Shown in pieces: positions 34,056 through 44,106 of a DNA stretch of 64,000 bases (position 1 is its first letter; each line of letters begins with the position of its first letter). The position numbers were made by a program, and so were the translations under genes. The DNA comes from Sphingobacterium endophyticum (GTDB lineage: Bacteria > Bacteroidota > Bacteroidia > Sphingobacteriales > Sphingobacteriaceae), in NCBI RefSeq assembly GCF_009733535.1, contig NZ_SMMI01000004.1:310001-374000 (forward strand), read 5' to 3'. Below the pieces are notes generated by a model. That model did no database searches. It was not told where the DNA came from and saw only the letters and a list, made by a program, of their open reading frames with translations.

Positions 34056-35531
34056 TTATAATTTTTGCAATAAACTTTTATTCCATGCCCCATAAAGATC
34101 ATTGTATAAGTCTTTGTCGCTTGGTTCAATGGTTTTGATCTTTTTTAATCCTGAAAATGCTTCCTTCTTATCTTTATAAACCTCCGCTCCTATTCCCGCA
34201 CCTAATGCTGCTCCTACACTCCCATCATTTTCATATAGCTCTACAGGGACTTGAGTAACACCAGCAAAGGATTGCTGAAATATCGGACTTAAGAACATAT
34301 TCGCATATCCTGCTTTAATGACTGAGGGGTGTATATCATTTTCTCTGATGATGTCCAATCCATATCTGAATGAATGAGCGATACCTTCTTGGACAGCCCG
34401 CCAAACATGGGATTCATCATGGCGAACAAAATCTAAATTCTCAATATGCCCTTGTACGGTTTTATTATTCAGCATCCGCTCCGCTCCATTTCCAAAAGGC
34501 AAAACCACAATTCCTTCTGATCCAACCGCCACTTCCGCTGCCTTTTCGTTAATCTGATCATAGTCCAATCCTTTTGCCGTTAATTTCTTAATCCAGCTAT
34601 TCTGTATCCCTGTACCATTTATGCATAATAAAACACCGATATTACTTTGGTCTTTACTGTGGTTCACATGCGCAAAGCTATTTACCCTAGACTCCTTGTC
34701 AAATATTAGATGATCCGATACCGCATAAATTACTCCTGATGTACCCGCTGTCGCAGCAACTTCCCCTGCATCAATCACTCCTAATGAAAGGGCATTGTTA
34801 GGCTGATCGCCAGCTTTGTAGCTAACAATAGTACGCTCAGACAATCCTAATTCACTCGCAACAGCGGAGTCCAAGGACCCATAGTTGGAAAAAATAGGTT
34901 GAATATCCGGAACTAAGGAACGATCAATTCCATAGTGATTCAATAAGGTTTCCGAAAGTTCATCCTTTTCAAAATCCCAAAGAATCCCTTCTGAAATAGA
35001 ACTTGGATTTGAATTAATCTGTTTAGTCAGACACATGCAGAGAAAATCTCCCGGCAACATAAATTTATAAATGCGTTCATAGACTTCGGGTTCATTTTCT
35101 TTAACCCAAGCCAATTTTGAAGCCGTAAAATTCCCCGGGGAATTTAAATGTGATTGAAGAAATCCTTTTGAATTAAGTGCTGAAAATGCCTGATTACCTA
35201 TTTCAACTGCCCTACTATCACACCAGATGATCGAATTTCTCAGGGGTTGCTGATTTTCGTCTACAATTACCAATCCATGCATTTGATACGCAATCCCTAT
35301 AGCCCCTATATCTTTTGGATTATACGAACCTGAGCTATTTGCTTTTTTAATTGCTCGCTTCGTATTTTCCCACCAAATCAACGGATCTTGCTCGGCCCAG
35401 CCTTTCTTTACGGAAATTATTTCCGCTTCTGAATCCGGATATTGTGCTGTTGCAATTCTCTTTCCTGTCTGAGAATCTACAACTGAAACTTTTATAAATG
35501 AGGTGCCTAAGTCAATCCCTAGTAATAGCAT
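34056..35531 (-). CDS. xylB: Xylulokinase
   Basis: 491 residues from the ATG at 35531 ([19 protein letters not shown]); a TTG- or ATG-like extension upstream adds an unlikely MCIQLIHYKHI. FGGY fold: [10 protein letters not shown] phosphate loop, IVWCDSRA-type [22 protein letters not shown], and [13 protein letters not shown] with [12 protein letters not shown] for ATP. Phosphorylates D-xylulose. First gene of the xylB-xylA operon, divergent from the SusC gene across 355 bp. Confidence 0.95.
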   Translation of the reverse strand: MLLLGIDLGTSFIKVSVVDSQTGKRIATAQYPDSEAEIISVKKGWAEQDPLIWWENTKRAIKKANSSGSYNPKDIGAIGIAYQMHGLVIVDENQQPLRNSIIWCDSRAVEIGNQAFSALNSKGFLQSHLNSPGNFTASKLAWVKENEPEVYERIYKFMLPGDFLCMCLTKQINSNPSSISEGILWDFEKDELSETLLNHYGIDRSLVPDIQPIFSNYGSLDSAVASELGLSERTIVSYKAGDQPNNALSLGVIDAGEVAATAGTSGVIYAVSDHLIFDKESRVNSFAHVNHSKDQSNIGVLLCINGTGIQNSWIKKLTAKGLDYDQINEKAAEVAVGSEGIVVLPFGNGAERMLNNKTVQGHIENLDFVRHDESHVWRAVQEGIAHSFRYGLDIIRENDIHPSVIKAGYANMFLSPIFQQSFAGVTQVPVELYENDGSVGAALGAGIGAEVYKDKKEAFSGLKKIKTIEPSDKDLYNDLYGAWNKSLLQKL

Positions 35532-35886
35532 AATATGTTTATAATGGATAAGTTGAATACACAAGATAATTATTTTTAATAATAACTCAAGGGTTCTATA
35601 ATTTATTCAATTATTTGTTTAATTCAACCCTTTTTTTAACATATATACCATACCACTACTTAAAACGCTGATTATCAACAATAAATGTGATAATTACATT
35701 ATTAATATTAACTATAACGTTTTCGTAAATAAACATATAACGGTTTAGCAAAGCCACCTGAATAATTAGTTATCATTGTGCTATAAACCTTTTTCAAACA
35801 GCATTACTAGTACAATTTTTAATCAGGCTCAATCTCTTTGAGGTAAGCAGGATTTAAAGCAATGTAAACCTTTAACTAATTTAATT
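35532..35886. other. Divergent control region between xylB and susC
   Basis: 355 bp of very AT-rich DNA. Seen: the inverted repeat ATTATCA-N10-TGATAAT (35671-35694), a 7-bp inverted repeat AAGGGTT / AACCCTT (35589-35632) in the presumed xylB leader, and a LacI-like half-site AACGTTTTCG near 35715. No clean TAnnTTTG box on either strand. No coding. Confidence 0.45.
35671..35694. promoter_or_regulatory. Candidate operator between xylBA and susCD
   Basis: ATTATCA (35671-35677) and TGATAAT (35688-35694) are perfect inverted 7-mers with a 10-bp spacer, in the middle of the divergent region. A sugar-responsive regulator could act on both operons here; none is encoded nearby. Confidence 0.4.
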
Positions 35887-38800
35887 ATGACCAAACAGAA
35901 CGTTTTAACCATCCTATCCCTATTATGGATGGTCCTACTCTCTGTAGAACCGGGATTTTCCCAACAAAATCAAACCCTTATTCGAGGTACAGTAAAATCC
36001 ATCGAAGGTAATCCAATTGAAGGTGTCAGTGTCATGTTAACCGGCACGCGGAATGGTACATCAACGAATGCAGATGGTATTTTCGAATTAGAAGCTCCGG
36101 CTAATAACAGGGGTACTTTAACTCTTACCCATACTGGGTACATTACTCAAACCGTCAACATCAGCGGACAGGAACTTCAAATTACCATGCAAGCTAATGC
36201 CGAAGATCTGGACGAAGTGGTGGTAGTCGGCTATGGAACTCAAAAACGAAAGGACCTTACCGGTGCTGTCGCTTCCGTGCAAGCTGAAAAACTGGAGAAG
36301 GAAGCTCCCAGATCCGTTCAAGATTTATTAAGAGGAAATGCCGCAGGTATTGTAATCGGACAAGGAAATACAGCGAAAGGTGATGCGGACCTTTTAGTCA
36401 GAGGAAGAGGTACCTTAAAAGCCGGTGCAAGCCCCTTAAATGTAGTCGATGGTGTAATATTTGATGGTACATTCGCTGATTTAAATCCCAATGATATCGC
36501 CTCCATCGATATCTTGAAGGATGCAAGTGCTACCGCAGTTTATGGTGCTAGGGCGGCAAATGGTGTCGTATTAATCACCACAAAACGTGGCGCTTCTGGT
36601 AAACCAACCATTACATTAAATGGAAACTATGGCTTTGTAGAAAACTCTTACATGCCTAAAGTTATGAACGGACAAGAATTTCTAGCCTATCGTTATGATT
36701 ATGAGATGGGTAAAAGAGCTCAGGACTATCATGATAAATATCCGGAAATGTTCGTAGATCCTAGAAAACTATCAAATGTTGACCAATTAACTTGGTTTAA
36801 CTATGACCAAAAAGATGCAGCGAGTTCGGTAACTGAAGAACAATTGATAAGATCATGGTTGGCCAGATTAGAATTAAGATCCCCAGAAATTGAAAATTAC
36901 CTCATTGGCAAAGAAACTAATTGGCAAGATTTGGTTTTTCACAAAGGTATTCAACAAGATTATACAGCCAGTATTTCTAATAAAACTGATAATTTAAACT
37001 ATTATTTTTCATTAAACCACGTTGATCGTGAAGGTTTCATTGTTGGCAATAGATTTAAAAACTTTAGAACGAGGATCAACTTAGAATCAAAAATTACCAA
37101 TTTTCTTAAAGTGGGTACAAATGCGAACTTCGCTGCGAGAAATGAAGGATTCCTTCAGGCAGACTGGGGACAATCTGCAATTATCCCTCCTTACGGTTCA
37201 GATAATATAGGAGATCCTAACAGTCTCTATAGAAGGCTGCCAACTGGAGACGTTACTCCTGTGAATCCATTCTTCGACAATATGTTCAGAAATCGTGTAG
37301 ACCGTTATAACACATTAAATGCGACTCTTTACGGAATCATTACACTACCATATGGATTTGAAATCCAATCTAATTTTACTCCATCATTTATTTGGAGAGA
37401 ATATTATAACCATGATTCTTCATTGAATCCAGAATGGGCTGCCAAAGGCGGGACAGCTGAAAGATCTTTCCACAGAACTTACAATTGGCAAATGGACAAC
37501 GTCATTAGATGGAAAAAAGCTTTTGGTGAACACAATTTTGAAGTTACCCTCTTACAAAATGCTGAGAAAGGACAATATTGGAGAACTAAGGCAACTGCCT
37601 CAAACTTCGTTCCTAGCGACATTTTGGAATGGCACAGAATCCAAGCAGGTACTGTTCCTTTGAATGAAAGTGATGATACGTACCGGACTGGTGATGCCTT
37701 AATGGGTAGATTATTCTATTCCTTCAAAGACACATACCTCCTTACCGCATCCGTTCGTCGCGATGGATATTCTGCCTTCGGTGCACAAAACCCTAGAGCT
37801 ACCTTTCCGGCTCTTGCTTTCGGATGGAACTTTACGAATGAAAAATTCATGGAAGGTACCAAATCATGGTTAGACTACGGTAAACTAAGATTATCATGGG
37901 GTAGAAATGGTAACCGCGACATTCCCCAATACGATGCATTATCTGATATGACCTCAGGTCTACACCCATATATTGACTCTAAAGGAAATATTTACTTAGG
38001 ATCTCAACTGTATGTAAACCGTATGGCCAACTTAGGTTTGAAATGGGAAAACAAATCTTCCTACAATTTCGGATTAGACTTCGCAATTCTGAAAAATAGA
38101 ATCTCTGGTGCGATCGATGTTTACTCTGCAACAACCCATGATTTACTTGTGGACCGTGAATTACCTGAAATTATTGGTTTTAGCAGTGTGGCTGCAAACT
38201 TAGGTGAATTGAAAAGTCACGGTGTAGATGTCAGTATCACAGGTAATATTATCCAGAATGAGTCCTTTAACTGGTCATCGAATTTTATCTTCATGAAAAA
38301 CAGAAGAAAAATTGTTACCCTTTATGGCGACATGATTGATGTATTAGATGATGCAGGAAATGTAATCGGGCAAAGAGAAGCTGATGATATCAAGAACAGA
38401 TGGTTTATTGGTGAAGATCCAGACCGAATCTGGGATTACGAACGAAATGGAATTTGGCAAGAAAGTGAACTTGAAGAGGCTGAAAAATATGGCTTGCAGC
38501 CAGGAGATTTCAAATATATCGATCAGAATGCTGATGGTGTAATGACTGACTCTGATCGTATTTTCCAACGATATAAAACACCGCGTTTCCGTTGGTCTTG
38601 GAGAAATGATTTCAACTACAAAAATTTCAATCTATCTGTATTTGTTTACTCAAACTGGGGACAGACTGATGGTTTCAACCGTGCAGCAAATAACAGCAAC
38701 TTTGCTGACCGTACTACAGACTATGTCATGCCTCGTTGGACTCCAGAAAACCCAATTGACGACTATGCTAGAATTGGATCTAAGAATATTGGAACAAACT

Positions 38801-39009
38801 ATATTAACAAATCGTTTATAAGGTTGGAAAACATCTCCCTATCCTATTTAGTTCCTTCAAATATCCTTGATAAAGCAAGCATAAGAAACTTAAGAATATC
38901 TGCTTCGGTAAGAAATGCCGCAATGTGGGCTCCACACTGGGATTTTGGAGATCCGGAAGGATTCCCTGTTCCAAGAACTTACAACCTAAGTCTTAATTTC
39001 TCATTATAA
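35887..39009 (+). CDS. SusC/RagA-type TonB-linked outer membrane transporter
   Basis: 1040 residues. Signal peptide about 1-25. Residues about 30-115 form a carboxypeptidase-regulatory-like domain (LIRGTVKSIEGNPIEGV), then a TonB-box region DEVVVVGYGTQKRKDLTG at about 113-130, the plug (DVNPN-type LNPNDIASIDILKDASA and AVYGARAANGVVLITTKRG) and a large 22-strand barrel ending YNLSLNFSL. There is no N-terminal STN signalling domain, so it should not act through an anti-sigma factor. It works with the SusD lipoprotein, whose gene starts 10 nt downstream, to import oligosaccharides. Confidence 0.96.
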   Translation: MTKQNVLTILSLLWMVLLSVEPGFSQQNQTLIRGTVKSIEGNPIEGVSVMLTGTRNGTSTNADGIFELEAPANNRGTLTLTHTGYITQTVNISGQELQITMQANAEDLDEVVVVGYGTQKRKDLTGAVASVQAEKLEKEAPRSVQDLLRGNAAGIVIGQGNTAKGDADLLVRGRGTLKAGASPLNVVDGVIFDGTFADLNPNDIASIDILKDASATAVYGARAANGVVLITTKRGASGKPTITLNGNYGFVENSYMPKVMNGQEFLAYRYDYEMGKRAQDYHDKYPEMFVDPRKLSNVDQLTWFNYDQKDAASSVTEEQLIRSWLARLELRSPEIENYLIGKETNWQDLVFHKGIQQDYTASISNKTDNLNYYFSLNHVDREGFIVGNRFKNFRTRINLESKITNFLKVGTNANFAARNEGFLQADWGQSAIIPPYGSDNIGDPNSLYRRLPTGDVTPVNPFFDNMFRNRVDRYNTLNATLYGIITLPYGFEIQSNFTPSFIWREYYNHDSSLNPEWAAKGGTAERSFHRTYNWQMDNVIRWKKAFGEHNFEVTLLQNAEKGQYWRTKATASNFVPSDILEWHRIQAGTVPLNESDDTYRTGDALMGRLFYSFKDTYLLTASVRRDGYSAFGAQNPRATFPALAFGWNFTNEKFMEGTKSWLDYGKLRLSWGRNGNRDIPQYDALSDMTSGLHPYIDSKGNIYLGSQLYVNRMANLGLKWENKSSYNFGLDFAILKNRISGAIDVYSATTHDLLVDRELPEIIGFSSVAANLGELKSHGVDVSITGNIIQNESFNWSSNFIFMKNRRKIVTLYGDMIDVLDDAGNVIGQREADDIKNRWFIGEDPDRIWDYERNGIWQESELEEAEKYGLQPGDFKYIDQNADGVMTDSDRIFQRYKTPRFRWSWRNDFNYKNFNLSVFVYSNWGQTDGFNRAANNSNFADRTTDYVMPRWTPENPIDDYARIGSKNIGTNYINKSFIRLENISLSYLVPSNILDKASIRNLRISASVRNAAMWAPHWDFGDPEGFPVPRTYNLSLNFSL

Positions 39010-39019
39010 ACCTACAATC

Positions 39020-40927
39020 ATGAAAACTTATAAGAAACTATTATATACAGGAATTATTGGTGTAACGAGTATAGCATTTTTGGAAAGTTGCAGTAAGGAC
39101 TGGCTAAAGCCTCAACCGCTCTCTTTTTACGCCCCTGAAGTCGCACTTTCAACTCCTGAAGGCCTGTACTCAGCGCTCACAGCATGTGAAAGAAATATGC
39201 GCCATGAATTTTTCGGAGATGGCGCTCCTATACTTACAGAAATTATACAATCAGATGTTGCTGTTGAAGGAACTACCGATAAAGCCGGTCCACAAATGAA
39301 CATGGATATTGCCCTCCTTCCAGATGCGCAATTAAACCACGAAAACAATACACGTGTAGGATGGTATTGGTATGAATCTTACAAAGGGATTAAATATGCA
39401 AATACCGTCATTTCAAGAGTTGACAATGCTACTTTTAAGGATGATGCTGAAAAGAATGCAATTCTTGGGGCTGCATATTTTCAAAGGGCATATCGTTATT
39501 ATAAATTAGTCCATCAATTTGGAGATGTCCCTTTCTTGGATTGGGAAATAAACGAACCTAAATATGACTTTTATTCTTACGATCGTTGGAGCATATTAAA
39601 GAGACTGAAGAAAGATCTCGAGTTTGCCTACCAATGGGTTCCAGAAGTTGTTGACCGAGGCAGAACCTCAAAAGCGGCATGTGGAATTTTATTAATGAAA
39701 GTCGCTATGGCCCTCGAAGACTTCGATCTAGCGATCAAAGTTGGAAATGAAGTTGTTGCAAAACATCCATTAATGAGAAACAGGTTTACTGTCAATCAAA
39801 ATAAGGCGAACACTAATTTAATGTTTGATTTACATAGTGTAGAAGCTAAACTGGACATGAGCAATACTGAGGGACTCATGTACGTGGTGGCTTATCCAGA
39901 GGCGGAAGGTTCAGCAAAAATCGAGACGATGAGAAATGCAGTTCCATTCTGGAACAACGGAAACATCAAAACACCAGATGGCCAAACTGGAACCAATGTC
40001 AATTTAGCGCCTGGAGAAACAGACCCTACTATGGATTTAAATAAATCCTATGGCCGCGGAATTGGAAGGTTAAGACCTACCTGGTATTTCAGCAATTCTG
40101 TGTGGAGAGCAGATAAAGAGAAGAATGATTTACGTGGTATCCACAATATGAATAGCTGGAAGAGAATGGAAGACTTAAAGTACAACAGTCCTGATTTGAA
40201 AGCAAAAGGTAGTCAATGGTATGGAAAAAACTTTGTAAAAAGTCCTAGCATGAGTCCGGAAGATACAATCAGATTATGGTTCTCATGGCCACATTACAAA
40301 GTTTTTGTACCAGACCCATTGAGTTCAACATGGACAGGAGGCGAAACTCCTTGGTATGTCTATCGTTCAGCGGAAGTTTATTTATTGCTTGCTGAGGCCC
40401 ATTACTGGAAGAACAATCTTGCTGCTGCAGCTACAGCTATCAATGAAGTCAGAACTAGAGCTGGTGCAGTTCCATTGCAAGCCGGAGAAATTAATATCGG
40501 TGAAATCTTGGATGAAAGAGCAAGGGAATTATATTATGAAGAAAACCGCCATTTAGAATTGGTTCGAATGTCATACACTTATGCTAAGACAAGGAAACCA
40601 TGCGAGATTTTTGGAGGAAGAGTTTACAATCTCGAAAACATCAGCGGTCCAGGAGGCACTAACTCCAATATAAAACAAATGGGCGTTAATTTTTGGTATG
40701 ACCGTGTCGTTTCCAAAAGCAACTTTTACAACAAGGGCGTTAAACATAAATGGGCAGAATATAAAATTTCCGTACACCATATCCTTTGGCCTGTACCTGC
40801 CGGTGCAATCAATACAAACTTAAAGGGCGTCATCAATCAAAACATCGGATACCCTGGGGCTGAGAGAAATGAAAAACCATTGATTGTCCCTGATGAAGGA
40901 ACGGTTTTAGGACCTAAAGCTGAATAG
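39020..40927 (+). CDS. SusD/RagB-type surface lipoprotein
   Basis: 635 residues. Lipoprotein signal with lipobox at about LESC (residue 24), then D-W-L-K-P as usual. SusD TPR-like helices are evident (YFQRAYRYYKLVHQFGDVPF, ELVRMSYTYAKTRKPCE, NEVRTRAGAVPL, ERARELYYEENRHLELVRMS in parts). Binds the glycan at the cell surface and hands it to the SusC partner, 10 nt upstream. An unusually long form of the family (typical 500-600). Followed by the DUF1080 gene. Confidence 0.95.
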   Translation: MKTYKKLLYTGIIGVTSIAFLESCSKDWLKPQPLSFYAPEVALSTPEGLYSALTACERNMRHEFFGDGAPILTEIIQSDVAVEGTTDKAGPQMNMDIALLPDAQLNHENNTRVGWYWYESYKGIKYANTVISRVDNATFKDDAEKNAILGAAYFQRAYRYYKLVHQFGDVPFLDWEINEPKYDFYSYDRWSILKRLKKDLEFAYQWVPEVVDRGRTSKAACGILLMKVAMALEDFDLAIKVGNEVVAKHPLMRNRFTVNQNKANTNLMFDLHSVEAKLDMSNTEGLMYVVAYPEAEGSAKIETMRNAVPFWNNGNIKTPDGQTGTNVNLAPGETDPTMDLNKSYGRGIGRLRPTWYFSNSVWRADKEKNDLRGIHNMNSWKRMEDLKYNSPDLKAKGSQWYGKNFVKSPSMSPEDTIRLWFSWPHYKVFVPDPLSSTWTGGETPWYVYRSAEVYLLLAEAHYWKNNLAAAATAINEVRTRAGAVPLQAGEINIGEILDERARELYYEENRHLELVRMSYTYAKTRKPCEIFGGRVYNLENISGPGGTNSNIKQMGVNFWYDRVVSKSNFYNKGVKHKWAEYKISVHHILWPVPAGAINTNLKGVINQNIGYPGAERNEKPLIVPDEGTVLGPKAE

Positions 40928-40964
40928 AATGATATATATGTTGAATACTAATAAAAACAAAGCA

Positions 40965-42350
40965 ATGAAAAAGAAAATGATAACAAGATCCATATCTGCA
41001 GTTGGGATAGCATTATTGCTCTCGTCTACAGTTTTTGCTCAATCAAATAATAAGAATTCAAAGCCATTATTTGATGGAAAAACTCTGCAAGGTTGGAAAT
41101 CTGTAGGAGGAAAAGCTCCTTATACCGTCGAAGACGGAGCAATTGTCGGAAGAATGACCAAAGGTACTCCCAATTCCTTTTTAATTACTGAAAAGGAATA
41201 TGGTGATTTTATCCTTGAATTAGATATAAAATTGGAGGGCGACAAAACTAATTCTGGAGTTCAGACTAGAAGTCACTTAGACCCGAACGGAAACAAAGGA
41301 ATGGGAAGAGTATATGGAAGGCAAGTTGAAATCGACCCTTCTCCTAGGGCATGGGCTGGCGGAATATACGATGAAGCCAGACGTGGATGGATCTATCCCT
41401 TGGATCTTAGTGAAAACGCAAAAACTGCCTATAAACAGGACGACTGGAACCATATCCGTATTGAAGCTATTGGAAATGAAACACGCTCTTGGATCAATGG
41501 TGTACCTGCTGCATACGTAGTGGACACTGTTGATGCCTCCGGCTTTATCGGCTTACAAGTACACAGCATTAAGGATGAAGAGGACGGAAAGAAGGTCTAT
41601 TTTAAAAACATCAATATTCAGACGGAAAATTTAAAGCCTAGCCCATATCCTCAGGGACAATATGTTGTGAACCTAACGCCAAATGCATTGAGCCCAACGG
41701 AACAGAAAAATGGATATAAGTTGCTATTTAACGGTAAAAACTCGGATGGATGGAGAAGTGTTAAAGGAGATAAATTTCCAGAAAAAGGATGGGCGATTAA
41801 AAATGGCACCATCAGCGTTCAAAAATCAGATGGAGCAGAATCTACAAATGGAGGGGATATCATTAGCAAGGATAAATATGCTGTATTCGACCTATCATTT
41901 GAATTCAAATTGACTCCGGGAGCAAATAGCGGGGTTAAGTATTTCGTTACTCTCGCTGAAAAAACATCTGGTTCAGCAATTGGCTTGGAATATCAAATTC
42001 TTGATGACGCAAAACATCCCGACGCAAAAATGGGTCGTAATGGCAATAGAACTTTAGCATCCCTATATGATTTAATCACTTCTGACAAAGGACGTGGTGC
42101 AACCAGACCTATTGGAGAATGGAACCGTGGTAGAGTTGTTGTCGATAAAAATAATCAGGTAACCTATTTCTTGAATGGTGTCAAAGTTTTGAGCTATACG
42201 CGTGGATCAAAGGAATTCAGGGATTTAGTAGCAATCAGTAAATATAAAGATTGGGATAAATTCGGAGAGGCACCAGAAGGTCACATTCTATTACAAGATC
42301 ACGGTGATGAAGTATCATTCCGTTCAATCAAGGTTAAAAAATCAAAATAA
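40965..42350 (+). CDS. Two-domain DUF1080 protein (3-keto-disaccharide hydrolase type)
   Basis: 461 residues from the ATG at 40965, which begins a Sec signal peptide ending VFAQ; an earlier ATG at 40929 would put 12 residues ahead of it. Two DUF1080 concanavalin-like domains in tandem: about 35-215 (LFDGKTLQGWKSVGG, SGVQTRSHL, GRQVEIDPSPRAW) and about 245-461 (LFNGKNSDGWRSVKG, NSGVKYFVTL, GLEYQILDD). Members cleave glycosides after C3 oxidation, in the periplasm. The gene lies just after SusD and 20 nt before an exported Gfo/Idh/MocA gene, the neighbourhood expected for that route. Confidence 0.88.
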   Translation: MKKKMITRSISAVGIALLLSSTVFAQSNNKNSKPLFDGKTLQGWKSVGGKAPYTVEDGAIVGRMTKGTPNSFLITEKEYGDFILELDIKLEGDKTNSGVQTRSHLDPNGNKGMGRVYGRQVEIDPSPRAWAGGIYDEARRGWIYPLDLSENAKTAYKQDDWNHIRIEAIGNETRSWINGVPAAYVVDTVDASGFIGLQVHSIKDEEDGKKVYFKNINIQTENLKPSPYPQGQYVVNLTPNALSPTEQKNGYKLLFNGKNSDGWRSVKGDKFPEKGWAIKNGTISVQKSDGAESTNGGDIISKDKYAVFDLSFEFKLTPGANSGVKYFVTLAEKTSGSAIGLEYQILDDAKHPDAKMGRNGNRTLASLYDLITSDKGRGATRPIGEWNRGRVVVDKNNQVTYFLNGVKVLSYTRGSKEFRDLVAISKYKDWDKFGEAPEGHILLQDHGDEVSFRSIKVKKSK

Positions 42351-42370
42351 AAAATAAACTGTCAATAAAT

Positions 42371-43786
42371 ATGAACCATTATTTATCACGCAGAAGCTTT
42401 ATTAGCAAGTCAATCATGGCTGGCGGAGCGGTATTGCTTTCCAATAGTGTGATTGGAAAAGTTAACCTTGCAAGCCCGAATGAACGTGTCAATTTAGCTT
42501 GTGTAGGAATTGGAAATAGAGCAAATGAGATTATTAAAGAGCTATATAAAACTGGTCAATGTAATATTGTAGCCCTTTGTGATGTGGATATGGGAGCAAA
42601 ACAAACCCAGGAAATAATAAAGATGTTTCCAAATGCTCCCCGATATCAAGATTTCAGAAAATTATTTGATGAAATGGGAAATCAGTTTGATGCAGTAGTC
42701 GTAGGAACTCCTGATTTTTCTCACTTTGCCATTACCATGCTCGCTTTAGACCAGGGCAAACATGTATATGTCGAAAAACCAATGGCCAGGACCTTCAATG
42801 AAGTTGAGTTAATGATGGCTAAGGCGCGAAAAAATCCAAAGTTAGCCACTCAAATGGGGAATCAAGGGCATTCTGAAGCCAACTACTTCCAGTTCAAAGC
42901 ATGGAAAGATGCCGGTATTATCAAGGATGTCACTAGAATCGATGCGCATATGAACAGTCCTCGTCGCTGGCATGGTTGGGACCCTAATATTACCGGATTC
43001 CCTTATCCTGAAAGAATTCCTGAAACATTGGATTGGGAAGTATGGCAAATGCAAACCTTGGGGCATCATTACAATAAAGACTTTGTCAACGGACAATGGC
43101 GCTGTTGGTTTGACTTTGGAATGGGTGCATTAGGCGACTGGGGGGCTCATATTTTGGATACTGCACATGAATTCCTAGAATTGGGTTTGCCAACAGTTGT
43201 TGAATCAAAGAATCTAGAGGGACACAACTCCTACTTTTTCCCAATGTCTTCAACCATTAACTTCCATTTCCCAAAAAGGAAGAATATGCCGGCACTGGAT
43301 ATTAATTGGTATGATGGATTGAATAATTTACCACAGATTCCAGAAGGCTATGGTGTATCCGGATTGGATCCGAACATCCCACCGCCAAGCACCGGTAAAA
43401 TTGAACCAGCAAAATTAAACCCTGGAAAGATTATATACGGCAAGGATTTGACGTTTAAAGGGGGCTCCCATGCCAGTACACTTTCCATTATTCCTGAAGC
43501 AAAGGCTCAGGATTTGGCAAATAAACTTCCTGAAGTTCCCAAAAGTCCTTCCAACCATTTTGCAAACTTTTTGAATGCTTGTAAAGGGACAGAGAAAACA
43601 AGGTCATCTTTTGAAATTGCAGGACCTTTAAGTCAAGTTTTCTGTTTAGGTGTAATTACACAGAAAATGAACAACCGAATCGAGTTTGACCCAAAAACAA
43701 AACAGATCACCAACGATAGATTCGCAAATGAGATGCTTTATGGCCCTCCTCCCGCAAAGGGATGGGAGCAATACTATAAAGTATAG
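42371..43786 (+). CDS. Exported Gfo/Idh/MocA family oxidoreductase
   Basis: 471 residues. A Tat signal is likely: SRRSFISKSIMAGGAVLLS at 5-23. NAD fold VNLACVGIGNRANEIIKEL, EKPMARTFNEVELMM with the catalytic Lys, and WRCWFDFGMGALGDWGAHILD with a catalytic His identify the glycoside-oxidising branch (family 109-like or 3-keto-forming). Tat export fits a protein that folds with NAD in the cytoplasm. It probably oxidises sugar C3 to generate the DUF1080 substrate, or reduces the product. Last gene of the SusC-SusD operon; a 13-bp terminator follows. Confidence 0.88.
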   Translation: MNHYLSRRSFISKSIMAGGAVLLSNSVIGKVNLASPNERVNLACVGIGNRANEIIKELYKTGQCNIVALCDVDMGAKQTQEIIKMFPNAPRYQDFRKLFDEMGNQFDAVVVGTPDFSHFAITMLALDQGKHVYVEKPMARTFNEVELMMAKARKNPKLATQMGNQGHSEANYFQFKAWKDAGIIKDVTRIDAHMNSPRRWHGWDPNITGFPYPERIPETLDWEVWQMQTLGHHYNKDFVNGQWRCWFDFGMGALGDWGAHILDTAHEFLELGLPTVVESKNLEGHNSYFFPMSSTINFHFPKRKNMPALDINWYDGLNNLPQIPEGYGVSGLDPNIPPPSTGKIEPAKLNPGKIIYGKDLTFKGGSHASTLSIIPEAKAQDLANKLPEVPKSPSNHFANFLNACKGTEKTRSSFEIAGPLSQVFCLGVITQKMNNRIEFDPKTKQITNDRFANEMLYGPPPAKGWEQYYKV

Positions 43787-43806
43787 TTGGAATAGAATAA
43801 TGCAAC

Positions 43807-43838
43807 AGAGGGCGGTAAATTAAGTTTTACCGCCCTCT
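43807..43838 (+). terminator. Terminator of the SusCD operon
   Basis: Stem AGAGGGCGGTAAA (43807-43819) / TTTACCGCCCTCT (43826-43838), 6-nt loop, then ATGTTTGTTTATG. Confidence 0.85.
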
Positions 43839-43886
43839 ATGTTTGTTTATGGTCTTATTTGGATTAATGGGAAGAATATCTTGGGC

Positions 43887-43924
43887 AAAAAAAAAAGATC
43901 TGCAAGTTTTACAGATCTTTTTTT
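43887..43924 (-). terminator. Terminator of second tRNA-Asn
   Basis: Stem AAAAAAAGATCTG / CAGATCTTTTTTT with a short loop. A T-run follows on both strands. It directly abuts the 3' end of the tRNA at 43927. Confidence 0.85.
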
Positions 43925-43926
43925 GG

Positions 43927-44000
43927 CTCCTGAAGCTGGGCTCGAACCAGCGACCCTCTGATTAACAGTCAGATGCTCTAACCAACTGAGCTATTCAGGA
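43927..44000 (-). tRNA. tRNA-Asn (anticodon GTT), second copy
   Basis: Identical over 74 nt to the copy at 32486-32559, same strand, 11,441 bp away. The match continues one base on the 3' side and five on the 5' side (80 bp; 43926-44005). Flanks differ beyond that. The pair brackets the xylose/SusCD block. Confidence 0.97.
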
Positions 44001-44106
44001 ATTTCAACCGTTCCTTTCGTTTTCGGTGATGCAATTATCGGAAGTTTAACCGAGAAGTGCAAATATTTTTTAGCGATTTATCGCAAGTTATTCAGAACCA
44101 ATTGAA

